Positions 1 through 8,399 of a DNA stretch of 64,000 bases are shown piece after piece. The position numbers and the translations under genes were made by a program. Under the pieces are notes generated by a model. The model was not told the origin of the DNA. It saw nothing but the letters and a program-made list of their open reading frames with translations, and made no database searches. Each line of letters begins with the position of its first letter. Position 1 is the first letter of the stretch. This stretch comes from Mesorhizobium sp. RMAD-H1. Its GTDB lineage: Bacteria > Pseudomonadota > Alphaproteobacteria > Rhizobiales > Rhizobiaceae. The DNA is taken from positions 186,001 through 250,000 of the forward strand of contig NZ_JACHWN010000005.1 of the NCBI RefSeq assembly GCF_014191375.1, given 5' to 3'.

Positions 1-1
1 C

Positions 2-73
2 GCCGGCAGCCAGGCATATCTTCAGCTGGCCTCTGAAGTTATCCAGCGTGAACGGCAGCTGAGAGCTGCCTGA
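2..73 (+). CDS. parA: ParA C-terminus (partial, cut by window start)
   Basis: Frame 2 is open from the window edge to a TGA at 71-73 and encodes 23 residues beginning AGSQAYLQLASEVIQ. This matches the C-terminal helix of chromosomal ParA/Soj Walker-type ATPases, which drive origin segregation together with ParB. The next gene is parB, 39 bases downstream on the same strand, as in the usual parAB operon. Only the last residues are visible, so the assignment rests on the short match plus context. Confidence 0.8.
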   Translation, partial: AGSQAYLQLASEVIQRERQLRAA

Positions 74-112
74 ATTCGATTCGAATACGAAACAATTGGA
101 AAGTTGCTGCAG

Positions 113-994
113 ATGAACGAGGATCCTTCAAAAAAACGCCTGGGCCGTGGATTGGCGGCTTTGATTGGCGAGATGGACCGTCCGGTGGAAAGCAGGAAAG
201 CGCCATTCCCGCTTGAGCGGCAGGTCCCGATCGAATTCATCAGCCGCAACCCGCGCAATCCGCGCCGCGTCTTCACCGATGCCGAACTGGAGGATCTGGC
301 GCAATCGATCCGTGAGCACGGGGTTGTGCAGCCGGTCGTGGTGCGCCCGGCGCCGGGGGCTCCGGACCGTTATGAGCTGATCGCCGGCGAGCGTCGCTGG
401 CGCGCTGCGCAGCGCGCCGGGCTCGATGCATTGCCGATCATCCTGCGCGACGTTAATGACCGTGTGGCACTTGAACTCGCCATCATCGAGAATGTCCAGC
501 GCGCCGATCTCAACCCCGTTGAAGAGGCGGCTGGTTATCAGCAGCTCATCGAAGAGCACGGCTATACGCAGGCCGATCTGGCGCAGGTGATCGGCAAGAG
601 CCGCAGCCACGTGGCAAATACACTGCGGCTGCTCAAGCTGCCCGCAAATGTCCAGGACATGATCACCGACGGATCGCTCTCGGCCGGCCATGCGCGCTGC
701 CTGATCACGGCGGACAATCCCGTCGGGCTTGCCGAACGCATTGTCCGCGAGGGCCTTTCGGTGCGCCAGGCCGAGGCGCTTGCGCAGGCGGAAGGGAAGG
801 GTGGAACCGAACCCAAGGCCGAGAAGGCGCCGGCGGTCGAGAAGGATGCGGATACGAAAGCGCTGGAAAAGCTGCTTTCCGATGTGACGGGGATGAAGGT
901 CGAAATCAATCACCGCGAAAAAGGCGGCGAGGTCCGTATCCGCTATGCGTCGCTGGAGCAGCTCGATGAGATCTGCCGCCGGCTGCAGAGCTGA
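113..994 (+). CDS. parB: Chromosome-partitioning protein ParB
   Basis: A 293-residue centromere-binding CTPase clamp that loads at parS and works with ParA in origin segregation. The N-terminus carries the ParA-stimulating KRLGRGLAALIG segment (about residues 8-19). The ParB/Srx CTP-binding domain has GERRWRA near 92-98 and ENVQR near 126-130. A helix-turn-helix (TQADLAQVIGKSRSHV) begins near 152, and a charged linker leads to the C-terminal dimerisation domain. The ATG at 113 is preferred over the in-frame TTG at 104 because GGAAAG at 98-103 is correctly spaced only for 113. It follows parA directly. A parS-like site begins on its stop codon. Confidence 0.97.
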   Translation: MNEDPSKKRLGRGLAALIGEMDRPVESRKAPFPLERQVPIEFISRNPRNPRRVFTDAELEDLAQSIREHGVVQPVVVRPAPGAPDRYELIAGERRWRAAQRAGLDALPIILRDVNDRVALELAIIENVQRADLNPVEEAAGYQQLIEEHGYTQADLAQVIGKSRSHVANTLRLLKLPANVQDMITDGSLSAGHARCLITADNPVGLAERIVREGLSVRQAEALAQAEGKGGTEPKAEKAPAVEKDADTKALEKLLSDVTGMKVEINHREKGGEVRIRYASLEQLDEICRRLQS

Positions 995-1007
995 TTCACG
1001 TGAAACA
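992..1007. promoter_or_regulatory. parS: parS centromere site
   Basis: The 16-mer TGATTCACGTGAAACA differs at one position from the parS form TGTTTCACGTGAAACA and keeps the CACGTG core. Its first three bases are the TGA stop codon of parB. ParB is known to nucleate on such sites, which cluster near parAB and the origin. Site identity is from sequence; binding is inferred. Confidence 0.85.
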
Positions 1008-1022
1008 TGCTGCAATGAGCTG

Positions 1023-1040
1023 GCCTCATTGAGATGAGGC
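1023..1040. terminator. Stem-loop between convergent parB and holA
   Basis: GCCTCAT, loop TGAG, ATGAGGC form a perfect 7-bp stem, flanked by GCT/AGC that could extend it with a bulge. No U-tract follows on either strand, so it may be a weak or Rho-assisted terminator, or simply a 3'-end stabiliser for the parAB transcript. The rest of the 995-1230 gap shows no gene. Confidence 0.4.
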
Positions 1041-1230
1041 AGCGGTAAATCTTCTCAATTTAGCGGCTTTTGCACCGTTAAGACATGATTCCAGCGACAA
1101 TCGCCGGATTCATGCCTCGGCATTTTCGCTTTGATATCGTTTCGAGAGATCAAAAAAACACGTAATTCCAATAGATAGGGATTAACCCGATCTTCGATTC
1201 GCCTATGGAACGAAATCCCGAAGCCGGTGA

Positions 1231-2277
1231 TCACCTGCTTCTGCCGGCACGAGCGGCCTCGACGGTGAAGGCGAGCAGTGTCTGGCGGATGATCGGGACG
1301 GCAAGCGTCGCGTTCTGGCGGCTTTCGAGCACCGTTTTCTGCAGCCGCTCCAGGACCCGCACCAGGCTTTCGCCGGTCCAGCGGCCGAGCGCATTTTCGA
1401 TCAGTTTCCGGCGATTGAAGAAGATGGGCGGCTTGGCGGCGGCAACCACGGCCGCTACCGTCTTGCGTTCCTGCTCGACAGCATAGCGCAGGACCTGAAG
1501 CTGCTGGAACTGCCGCATGGCGGCATTGAGGATGAGAAAAGGCGGCGAACCCGACTTCACGACGCGCTCGAAGGCGGTACTGAAGCGCGAGATATCGCCT
1601 ATGAGAACGGCATCAACGATCTCGTCATGGGAGAGGGCGCTGACGTCGCCCACCGCCTCGCGGACATCATCGATGGTAATCCGGTCCTTGCCATGGGCAT
1701 AGAGGCAGAGCTTTTCCAACTCTCCGCGTGTTGCCAGGCGGTCGCCGCCGAGGCTGTCGCGCAGCATCTGCCGCGCATCCAGCGTGATCTGCAGGTTGCT
1801 GCGCGAAAGCACATCGTCAATGACGGCGTCTATTCCACGTGAATCATCGCTGTAACAGGGAAGCGCCATGGCGGCGAATGCGCCTTCGACTGCTGTGCGC
1901 AACGCGGCGCCCTTCTTCAGGTCGCCCGCCTCTATGAGGATGCGGGCATCGGTCGGCGGATCGGCCGCCAACAGCTTGACGGCTTCCGCCATGCCCTTCT
2001 GACCGGCCGCGTTGCGCACCCAGATCAGCCGCTCGCCGCCAAACATGGAGATGGTACGTGCCTCGTCCGAGAGGCGGGCAGGGTCGGAATCGATATCGTC
2101 CGCCTCCAGCCTGATGACGGCGAAAGGATCATCAAGCGCAAGCCCGGTAGACCTGGCGAATGTGGCGGCGCGCTCGCTGACGAGCCCCTTGTCAGGACCG
2201 TAGATGAGTACGATCACCGACGATTTATCGGGGCGATTCAGGAAAGCATCGACTTCGTGGGATTTTTTCTGCGCCAT
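1231..2277 (-). CDS. holA: DNA polymerase III subunit delta
   Basis: A 348-residue clamp-loader delta subunit, which opens the beta clamp within the pol III holoenzyme. The N-terminal ATPase-like fold begins near IVLIYGPDKGLVSERA, and the family signature LGGDRLATRGELEKL lies mid-protein. The helical C-terminal collar domain runs to the end. Length fits alphaproteobacterial HolA. GAGCAGGA precedes the ATG at good spacing. It converges on parB. In many rhizobia lptE and leuS lie upstream of holA; here an ABC transporter operon occupies that position. Confidence 0.92.
   Translation of the reverse strand: MAQKKSHEVDAFLNRPDKSSVIVLIYGPDKGLVSERAATFARSTGLALDDPFAVIRLEADDIDSDPARLSDEARTISMFGGERLIWVRNAAGQKGMAEAVKLLAADPPTDARILIEAGDLKKGAALRTAVEGAFAAMALPCYSDDSRGIDAVIDDVLSRSNLQITLDARQMLRDSLGGDRLATRGELEKLCLYAHGKDRITIDDVREAVGDVSALSHDEIVDAVLIGDISRFSTAFERVVKSGSPPFLILNAAMRQFQQLQVLRYAVEQERKTVAAVVAAAKPPIFFNRRKLIENALGRWTGESLVRVLERLQKTVLESRQNATLAVPIIRQTLLAFTVEAARAGRSR
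1831..1846. promoter_or_regulatory. Degenerate parS-like site inside holA
   Basis: TATTCCACGTGAATCA keeps the CACGTG core and differs from the Bacillus-type consensus TGTTCCACGTGAAACA at two positions. It lies about 840 bp from the better site at the end of parB, within the holA coding sequence. Clustered parS sites are normal near parAB, but two mismatches make this a weaker candidate. Confidence 0.4.
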
Positions 2278-2457
2278 GATTCCTGCTCAGGTGGGCTGAG
2301 GTCCGGGTGATGGGCCCTGCAAACAACGTCTCTCCCGCGCTTCCGGCGCCCGTGTACTGAACGTCCACGCGCTCCGGTTCTCGAAGAACGTCTTCACCCT
2401 AACCCGAATCCCAACACACCTAAACCGAATCGGAGCCGAAAGGAACCGTCCGGCGGC

Positions 2458-2478
2458 CCCGCAGAACCGGGCTGCGGG
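2458..2478 (-). terminator. Hairpin downstream of the ABC ATPase gene
   Basis: CCCGCAG and CTGCGGG form a 7-bp GC-rich stem around a 7-base loop, ten bases beyond the stop codon of the ABC operon's last gene. No clear U-run follows, so it may be a 3'-stabilising or Rho-dependent end rather than a strong intrinsic terminator. Confidence 0.45.
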
Positions 2479-2488
2479 AAACTGCCGA

Positions 2489-3283
2489 TCATTCGATCAG
2501 AAGCGCGTCATCATCGAGATTCTGGCCACGGACGCGGCGGAACATCTCGATCAGGTCTTCGACACTGAGATTCTTGCGATTATCGCCCGTGACATCGAGT
2601 ACGATGTTGCCGCCATGCAGCATGATCGTGCGGGTGCCGAAATCCAGCGCCTGGCGCATCGAGTGGGTCACCATCAATGTCGTCAGCCGGTTTTCATTCA
2701 CCAGCGACTGGGTGAGCTCCATCACATACTCGGCCATGCCGGGGTCGAGCGCCGCCGTATGCTCATCAAGCAGCAGGACTTCCGACCCGGCTAGCGTCGC
2801 CATGACGAGTGACAGAGCCTGCCGCTGGCCGCCGGAGAGGAGCTCCATGCGATCATGCATGCGGTTCTCGAGGCCCAGATTGAGCGCGGCGACCCGTTCC
2901 TGGAAATGGGCGCGGCGCTTCCTGCTGAGCGCCGGGGCCAGGCCCCGCCGCTGGCCACGGGCTGCCGCAAGCGCCAGGTTTTCCTCGATGGTGAGCGTAC
3001 CGCAACTGCCGGCCAACGGATCCTGGAAGACGCGGGCGACAAGAGCTGCCCGCTCGGCCGTCGGCTTGCGGGTGACGTTCTTTCCGGAGATGACGACCTT
3101 GCCTTCCGTCGGCAGCACATCGCCCGCCAGCACGCCGAGCAGGGTCGATTTACCGGCGCCGTTCGAGCCGATGACGGTGACGAAGGCGCCTTCCTCGATC
3201 GTCAGGTTAACGCCCGAGAGTGCCTGCTTCTGCAGTGGTGTACCGCGCCCGAAGACGACGCCGAGGTTGGAAATCTCTATCAT
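2489..3283 (-). CDS. ABC transporter ATP-binding protein (TrpX-type system)
   Basis: A 264-residue ABC ATPase that would energise import by the adjacent permease. Walker A GSNGAGKST is at residues 39-47; the signature LSGGQRQAL and Walker B VLLLDEHTAALDP follow, with the switch histidine in MVTHSMRQAL. It overlaps the permease gene by 4 bases (ATGA), so translation is probably coupled. The set of ATPase, BPD_transp_2 permease and ABC_sub_bind (PF04392) binding protein resembles TrpXYZ-like importers of aromatic amino acids. Substrate is inferred from family resemblance only. Confidence 0.9.
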   Translation of the reverse strand: MIEISNLGVVFGRGTPLQKQALSGVNLTIEEGAFVTVIGSNGAGKSTLLGVLAGDVLPTEGKVVISGKNVTRKPTAERAALVARVFQDPLAGSCGTLTIEENLALAAARGQRRGLAPALSRKRRAHFQERVAALNLGLENRMHDRMELLSGGQRQALSLVMATLAGSEVLLLDEHTAALDPGMAEYVMELTQSLVNENRLTTLMVTHSMRQALDFGTRTIMLHGGNIVLDVTGDNRKNLSVEDLIEMFRRVRGQNLDDDALLIE

Positions 3284-4161
3284 GCGGCGGCTCCTCCGCG
3301 GCGCAGGCGCGGCAAAACAAGCGCGATGGTGACGAGAACGGCGGTGACCAGATTGAGGTCCGACGCCTGCAGACCGAGAAAATCGCTCGACAGCGCGAAC
3401 TGGATGGCGATGCGATAGATGATCGACCCGCCGACGCAGCCGATGAGCGCAATGAGGAGGAGACGGCTACGGAACAGTGTTTCACCGATGATGACGGCGG
3501 CAAGGCCGACGACGATGGTTCCCACACCCGCGGTGACGTCGGCAAAGCCGTTTGTCTGGGCGAAGAGCGATCCGCCGAATGCGACCAGAGCGTTCGAAAG
3601 CGCCATGCCGAGATAAATCTGACGATCGGTCTTCACGCCCTGCGCCCTCGCCATGCGCGGATTGGCGCCGGTCGCGCGCATGGCGAGGCCCATGTCGCTT
3701 TCCAGGAAGCGCCATACCAGAAGCACCGCAACGGCGACGAGCACGCCGACGAAAAGCGGGCGCACGTAGAAATCGGGAAGACCCAGCCCGTAGAAGGGCG
3801 AGATCATCGTCTCCTGGTTGATAAGCGCGACATTCGGCCGCCCCATCACCCGCAGATTGACCGAGAAGAGGGCGATCATCGTCAGGATCGATGCGAGCAG
3901 ATTGAGAATGCGGAAGCGCACGTTCAACGTGGCGGTGACAAGCCCGGCGGCAGCACCCGCCAGCATGGCGATGCCCGCAGCCAGCCAGGCATTCATGCCG
4001 GCGATGATCAGCACGGCAGTGACGGCGGCGCCGAGCGGGAACGAGCCGTCGACGGTGAGATCAGGAAAATCGAGCACGCGAAACGCCAGATAGACGCCTA
4101 TCGCGACAAAGGAAAAGACGAGGCCCAGCTCGACCGCACCCCAAAAGGCGATCTGGCTCAC
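3280..4161 (-). CDS. ABC transporter permease (BPD_transp_2 family)
   Basis: About 293 residues with eight or more hydrophobic segments, typical of branched-chain-type permeases (PF02653). The open frame continues upstream to 4326, but the extension is polar and crosses a non-coding hairpin region. The GTG at 4161 (protein VSQIAFWGAVELG) is preceded by GAAGGA at good spacing and gives the expected length. It follows the binding-protein gene after a 236-base gap containing a strong hairpin, and its stop overlaps the ATPase start. The permease family is clear; the start is less certain. Confidence 0.87.
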   Translation of the reverse strand: MSQIAFWGAVELGLVFSFVAIGVYLAFRVLDFPDLTVDGSFPLGAAVTAVLIIAGMNAWLAAGIAMLAGAAAGLVTATLNVRFRILNLLASILTMIALFSVNLRVMGRPNVALINQETMISPFYGLGLPDFYVRPLFVGVLVAVAVLLVWRFLESDMGLAMRATGANPRMARAQGVKTDRQIYLGMALSNALVAFGGSLFAQTNGFADVTAGVGTIVVGLAAVIIGETLFRSRLLLIALIGCVGGSIIYRIAIQFALSSDFLGLQASDLNLVTAVLVTIALVLPRLRRGGAAA

Positions 4162-4332
4162 AGTGAACGATCCTTCAAAATGATATGTTTCCCTTAAGTC
4201 GGTCTGCCAGAAACCGCTGTGCGAGCGCTTTCTAGAGCGGTTGTCATCCCGATGGAAGCGGTTTTCCCGCAAATCCGGGCCATTTTCCCGAATTCGGTTC
4301 CGTCGGCGAATAATATCCGCCATCAAGAATAC

Positions 4333-4353
4333 GGCGGCGGAAAATCCGCCGCC
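4333..4353 (-). terminator. Intercistronic hairpin between binding protein and permease genes
   Basis: GGCGGCGGA, loop AAA, TCCGCCGCC is a perfect 9-bp stem about 45 bases after the binding-protein stop. No U-run follows on the minus strand. In binding-protein ABC operons such hairpins often stabilise the abundant upstream cistron or attenuate the downstream ones; that role is inferred here. Confidence 0.55.
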
Positions 4354-4397
4354 GGTTCAATGGAAAATTATCGCGCGGTTGTCCAGAGGTCTTCCGC

Positions 4398-5351
4398 TTA
4401 CTTGATGACCTTGGTCGCACGATCGACCAGCGCTTGCGGCAGCTCCACGCCCATCTTCTTGGCGGCGACGAGATTGACGACAAGGTCGGTGCCGGCCGCC
4501 ACCTTGACCGGGATGTCGCCCGGCTTCTCGCCGTTCAGGATACGAGCGACCACGGCGCCGGTCTGCTTGCCGACATCATGATAGTTGAAGCCCAGCGCCG
4601 CGATCGCGCCACGATTGACGGAATCCGTATCGGCGGTGAAGAGCGGTATCTTGTTCTCCTCGGCAACGGCGACCGCGCCTTCCAGCGCCGAAACGATGGT
4701 GTTGTCGGTCGGGACGTAGATGATGTCGGCACGTCCGACGAGGGCGCGCGCCGCGCCCTGCACGTCGGCGGAACGGGTAGCAGTCGATTCGACGACGGTG
4801 AGGCCGGCTTTCTCGGCCGCTTCCTTCAAGGCCGCGAGAAGCGAGACCGAATTGGTTTCGCCGGAATTATAGAGAAAGCCGATGGTCTTGGCGTTGGGCA
4901 GGATTTCCTTGATCAGGGCGACGTGATCGGCCACCGGCGACATGTCGGAAAGGCCGGTGACATTGCCGCCCGGCTTTTCGAAATCCTTGACCAGCTGCGC
5001 GCCGACGGGGTCGGAGACGGCGGTGAAGACGACGGGGATATCCCGCGTCGCCGAAACCACGGCCTGGGCGGAAGGCGTGGAAATGGGCACGATCACATCA
5101 GGATTGTCGCCAATGAACTGCCTTGCGATCTGGGCCGCAGTGCCGGCGTTGCCTTGAGCGGATTCGTAGATGAACTTGAGATTTTCACCTTCCTTGAAAC
5201 CTGCCTCGGCGAGCGCTTCCTTCACGCCGTCGCGCGTGGCATCGAGCGCGGGATGTTCGACAATGGCCGTCACGGCCACGGTCACGTCCTTCGCCAAGGC
5301 TGATGTTGTAATAGCGGTGGCGGCGAGAAGCGCCAGTATGGTCGAACGCAT
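4398..5351 (-). CDS. ABC transporter substrate-binding protein (PF04392, TrpX-like)
   Basis: About 317 residues. The precursor starts MRSTILALLAATAI with a signal peptide ending ALA before KDVTVAV, so the protein is periplasmic. The two-lobed fold shows the family features VTAIVEHPALDATRDG near the N-terminus, AQIARQFIGDNPDVIVPI and VFTAVSDPVGA in the middle, and GFNYHDVGKQTGAVVARIL near the end. The start at 5351 is chosen because AGGGAG lies just upstream; the frame opens 11 codons earlier. It is the first gene of the operon. Aromatic amino acids or related compounds are likely ligands by analogy. Confidence 0.88.
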   Translation of the reverse strand: MRSTILALLAATAITTSALAKDVTVAVTAIVEHPALDATRDGVKEALAEAGFKEGENLKFIYESAQGNAGTAAQIARQFIGDNPDVIVPISTPSAQAVVSATRDIPVVFTAVSDPVGAQLVKDFEKPGGNVTGLSDMSPVADHVALIKEILPNAKTIGFLYNSGETNSVSLLAALKEAAEKAGLTVVESTATRSADVQGAARALVGRADIIYVPTDNTIVSALEGAVAVAEENKIPLFTADTDSVNRGAIAALGFNYHDVGKQTGAVVARILNGEKPGDIPVKVAAGTDLVVNLVAAKKMGVELPQALVDRATKVIK

Positions 5352-5632
5352 GAAAATCTCCCTGTTAGCGTATCGAAGCGTCATTGTTCTTGCGCAAATC
5401 CGGTGGAAAAGTCGTTTCTGCTTTTTCGGAAAGCTGCACCGAACTATTCCTGGACTTGCTCACCCGGCAGCTGAAATCAACGCGCCGTCCAAGACGCTGC
5501 GGTTCATTCGTTCCCCCGGTTTTTGGGAGTATCTTTACGCGAGCAGATTTTGTCATGCAAATAATACAAAGCGGTGGATGATACGAAAGGCTGAGCGCAC
5601 TCGGGGATTGAAGGGCGGGGCGCAGGCGGCAG

Positions 5633-5709
5633 TGGTGATCCCGACAGGATTCGAACCTGTGACCCTCAGATTAGGAATCTGATGCTCTATCCTACTGAGC
5701 TACGGGACC
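5633..5709 (-). tRNA. tRNA-Arg (anticodon CCT)
   Basis: The minus strand folds as a 77-base tRNA with encoded CCA. The acceptor pairs GGTCCCG with CGGGATC, the D arm is AGCTCAGTAGGATAGAGC, the anticodon stem is CAGA/TCTG with loop TTCCTAA (CCT at 5673-5675), and the T arm contains GGTTCGAATCC. The CCT anticodon reads the AGG codon. It stands alone, between the ABC operon promoter region and the M20 gene. The 281 bases between 5352 and 5632 hold no gene I can support. Confidence 0.97.
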
Positions 5710-5828
5710 ACTCTCTTTACCTTTGACCGCCGCGTGAATGCGGCCGCCAAATGATGGGCTGCCAGAGCCCATGCGACACATACTGTTTTTCACCGCGTTA
5801 GCCAAGCCTGCAGACCGAGGAGATTTGA

Positions 5829-6992
5829 TCAGGCCGCGAGCGCGGTTTCCGCCAGCGTCACCCAGTAGCTGATGCCGTGCGGGATGGCGTCGTCGTTGAA
5901 ATCATAGGCGGGGTGATGGAGCCCGGCGGTCTCGCCGTTGCCGATGAAGATGAAGGCGCCGGGACGCGCCTCGAGCATATAGGAGAAATCCTCCCCGCCC
6001 ATCATGGGGGCGATGGCGGTATCGACGCTGGTGTCGCCCGCCACCTTGCGGGCAATACCTGCCGCGAAATCGGTCTCGCCGTCATGGTTGAAGGTCAGGG
6101 GATAGTTGCGATGATAGCTGACATCGATCCTGGCACCCGTGGCGTCGGCGACCGCAGCCGCATGGCTGCGGATGCGGCTCTCGGCGAAATCGCGCATTTC
6201 GGCATTGAGCGTGCGCACCGTGCCGGCGAGATCAGCCGTTTCGGGGATGACGTTGTAGGCCTCGCCGGCGTGGAACTTGGTGACCGAGACGACGAGCGCG
6301 TCGAGCGGATCGGCCCCGCGCGAGACGATGCTCTGCAGGAAGGTGACGAACTGCGCGCCGGCGACGATCGGGTCGATCGTACGGTGCGGCTGCGCCGCGT
6401 GGCCGCCGCGGCCCTTGATGTGAATGGTGAATTCGTCCGTCGCCGCCATGATCGGCCCCTTGCGGATGGCGAATGCGCCGACCGGAATGCCGGGCATGTT
6501 GTGCATGCCATAGACTTCCTTGATGCCGAAGCGCTCCATCAGCCCGTCCCTGACCATGGCGAGACCGCCGGCGCCGCCTTCCTCGGCGGGCTGGAAGATC
6601 ACCGCGACCGAACCGCTGAAATTGCGCGTCTCGCAAAGATATTGCGCCGCACCCAGCAGCATGGCGGTGTGGCCGTCATGGCCGCAGGCATGGGCGCGGC
6701 CCTTCGTCCGCGACATCCATGGCTTGCCCGAGGTTTCTGTGATCGGCAGGGCGTCCATATCGGCCCTGAGGCCGATCGTCGGACCGTCTCCCCGCCTGCC
6801 GCGGATGATGCCGACGACGCCGGTGCGGCCTATGCCCGTCTCGACCGCATCGCAACCGAATGTCTTGAGCTTGTCCGCGACGAAACGCGCCGTTTCATGG
6901 ACGTCGTAAAGCAGTTCCGGGTTCTCGTGGAGATGGCGGCGCCATTTCGAGACTTCCTCCTGCATCTCGACGGCGCGGTTCAACAAGGGCAT
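5829..6992 (-). CDS. M20 family metal-dependent amidohydrolase
   Basis: A 387-residue M20D peptidase-like enzyme of the hippurate hydrolase / N-acyl amino acid amidohydrolase group, hydrolysing amide-linked acyl amino acids with a dinuclear metal centre. Metal-site motifs are HACGHDGHTAML (Cys103, His105) and PAEEGGAGG with the catalytic Glu. A lid/dimerisation domain follows GRGGHAAQPH, and GGEDFSYMLE lies near the C-terminus. No signal peptide is seen. The start at 6992 (MPLLNRAVEMQEE) is chosen because an upstream GGAG fits and homologues begin there; the 45-codon extension is not protein-like. The gene appears monocistronic. Confidence 0.9.
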   Translation of the reverse strand: MPLLNRAVEMQEEVSKWRRHLHENPELLYDVHETARFVADKLKTFGCDAVETGIGRTGVVGIIRGRRGDGPTIGLRADMDALPITETSGKPWMSRTKGRAHACGHDGHTAMLLGAAQYLCETRNFSGSVAVIFQPAEEGGAGGLAMVRDGLMERFGIKEVYGMHNMPGIPVGAFAIRKGPIMAATDEFTIHIKGRGGHAAQPHRTIDPIVAGAQFVTFLQSIVSRGADPLDALVVSVTKFHAGEAYNVIPETADLAGTVRTLNAEMRDFAESRIRSHAAAVADATGARIDVSYHRNYPLTFNHDGETDFAAGIARKVAGDTSVDTAIAPMMGGEDFSYMLEARPGAFIFIGNGETAGLHHPAYDFNDDAIPHGISYWVTLAETALAA

Positions 6993-7292
6993 GGGCAATC
7001 GGCTCCGGTACAGGATTTCCGGAAGACATCCGGAATGGAATCGTGGACTACTAAGGTTATGACGTTTCGGTGAAGTGCGGCAATGGCTCTTTGCCTTTTC
7101 TCCGCCACATGAGATAGATAAGGCCATTGCTATTCGGCGTGAAGTCCTGTTCGGCTCATGTCTTCACCCATAATGCGGCCGGTTTGAGGGCCGGGTATGG
7201 CGGGTGCCGCCGGATTGAGGCGAACCCATCCGGCCTTCCCCTGCGGCAGGAGGACACGGCCGGACGGTATTGAATTCGAAAGTGCGAGAGAA
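6993..7292. other. Gap between divergent M20 and carboxypeptidase genes
   Basis: No gene is supported in these 300 bases. A 7-bp stem GCCGGAT/ATCCGGC with a 12-base loop lies at 7209-7234. The gap must hold the promoters of both divergent genes, but I could not pick out a convincing -35/-10 pair. Confidence 0.5.
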
Positions 7293-8399
7293 ATGTCGAG
7301 ACTTCTGACGATCTGGATGATGGCTGTGATGTTTGCAGGCGCGGGAATGACTGCCGCCTCCGCTACTCCCTCCATTGCGGTGGATGTCGGAACCGGCAAG
7401 GTCCTGTCGCATGAAGATGCCTTCGCGCGCTGGTATCCGGCGTCGCTGACCAAGCTGATGACCGCCTATGTGGCCTTTCGTGCGCTCGCCAACGGGCAGG
7501 TAACGCTCAATTCGCCGGTGCGCATGACGCTCAACGCCTCCAAGGAGCCGCCGAGCAAGATGGGCTACAAGCCCGGGTCGGTGATGACGCTCAATACCGC
7601 GCTCAACATCATGCTGGTCAAATCGGCCAATGACGTGGCGGTCGCCGTCGGCGAGGCGATCGGCGGAAGCGAGGCGGCCTTCGTTCAGCGGATGAACGCG
7701 GAGGCGCAGCGCCTCGGCATGTTCGGCTCGCATTTTGCCAATCCGAACGGGCTGCATGATCCCAACAATTATTCGACGGCGCGCGACCTCGCCGTGCTCG
7801 CGGTGCAGATCCGCCGCGAATTCCCGCAATATGCGCATTATTTCGCGACCGAAGCGATCGATCCGGGCAAAGGCAAAAAGATCCAGGCGAACTACAACAT
7901 CCTGCTCGGCCGCTTTGACGGCGCGGACGGCATGAAGACTGGCTTCGTCTGCGCCTCCGGCTTCAATCTGATCGGCTCCGCGACCCGCAACGGCCGGACG
8001 ATCGTGGCGGTGGTGCTCGGCGAATCCCGCCAGGAGACGCGGGCGGCGAAGGCGGCGCAGCTCATCGCCGAGGGCTTCCGCATCGGCGGGAAGGGCGCGC
8101 CGACGCTGGCGACGCTGCGCCCCTATGGCGCAAACCTGGCTGAGGCAACCAATTTGCGCGCGGCGCTCTGCAATCAACAGGCGTTGGCCGATCGCTGGGA
8201 CGGACGGGATGTCGAGGGCAAGCTGAAGATCAATTCGCCCTATATCTATGCGATGACGCGTGAGCCGAGGGCCGTTCCGGTCGGTCTCATCGCAGCGGCT
8301 CCCGTTGCAAAGCCCGGTTCCATCGATATTTCGCAGGTTCCCATTCCGCTGCCGCGGCCGAACCGTCTCCCCGCCTCGACACAGGCTGCTGTGAACTGA
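7293..8399 (+). CDS. dacA: D-alanyl-D-alanine carboxypeptidase (S11 family)
   Basis: A 368-residue penicillin-binding-protein-5-like serine D,D-carboxypeptidase that trims peptidoglycan pentapeptides in the periplasm. The signal peptide (MSRLLTIWMMAVMFAGAG) precedes the catalytic triad of motifs: SLTK (Ser51), SAN at 111-113 and KTG at 215-217. The C-terminal region is proline-rich and lacks an obvious amphipathic membrane anchor. The ATG at 7293 follows GCGAGAGAA; 32 upstream in-frame codons are not credible. The stop overlaps the start of the CobW gene by one base (TGATG), implying translational coupling. Confidence 0.93.
   Translation: MSRLLTIWMMAVMFAGAGMTAASATPSIAVDVGTGKVLSHEDAFARWYPASLTKLMTAYVAFRALANGQVTLNSPVRMTLNASKEPPSKMGYKPGSVMTLNTALNIMLVKSANDVAVAVGEAIGGSEAAFVQRMNAEAQRLGMFGSHFANPNGLHDPNNYSTARDLAVLAVQIRREFPQYAHYFATEAIDPGKGKKIQANYNILLGRFDGADGMKTGFVCASGFNLIGSATRNGRTIVAVVLGESRQETRAAKAAQLIAEGFRIGGKGAPTLATLRPYGANLAEATNLRAALCNQQALADRWDGRDVEGKLKINSPYIYAMTREPRAVPVGLIAAAPVAKPGSIDISQVPIPLPRPNRLPASTQAAVN

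Noticed and set aside
606-617. GCCACGTGGC inside parB as parS
   Set aside because: The flanks do not match beyond CACGTG; it encodes conserved ParB residues.
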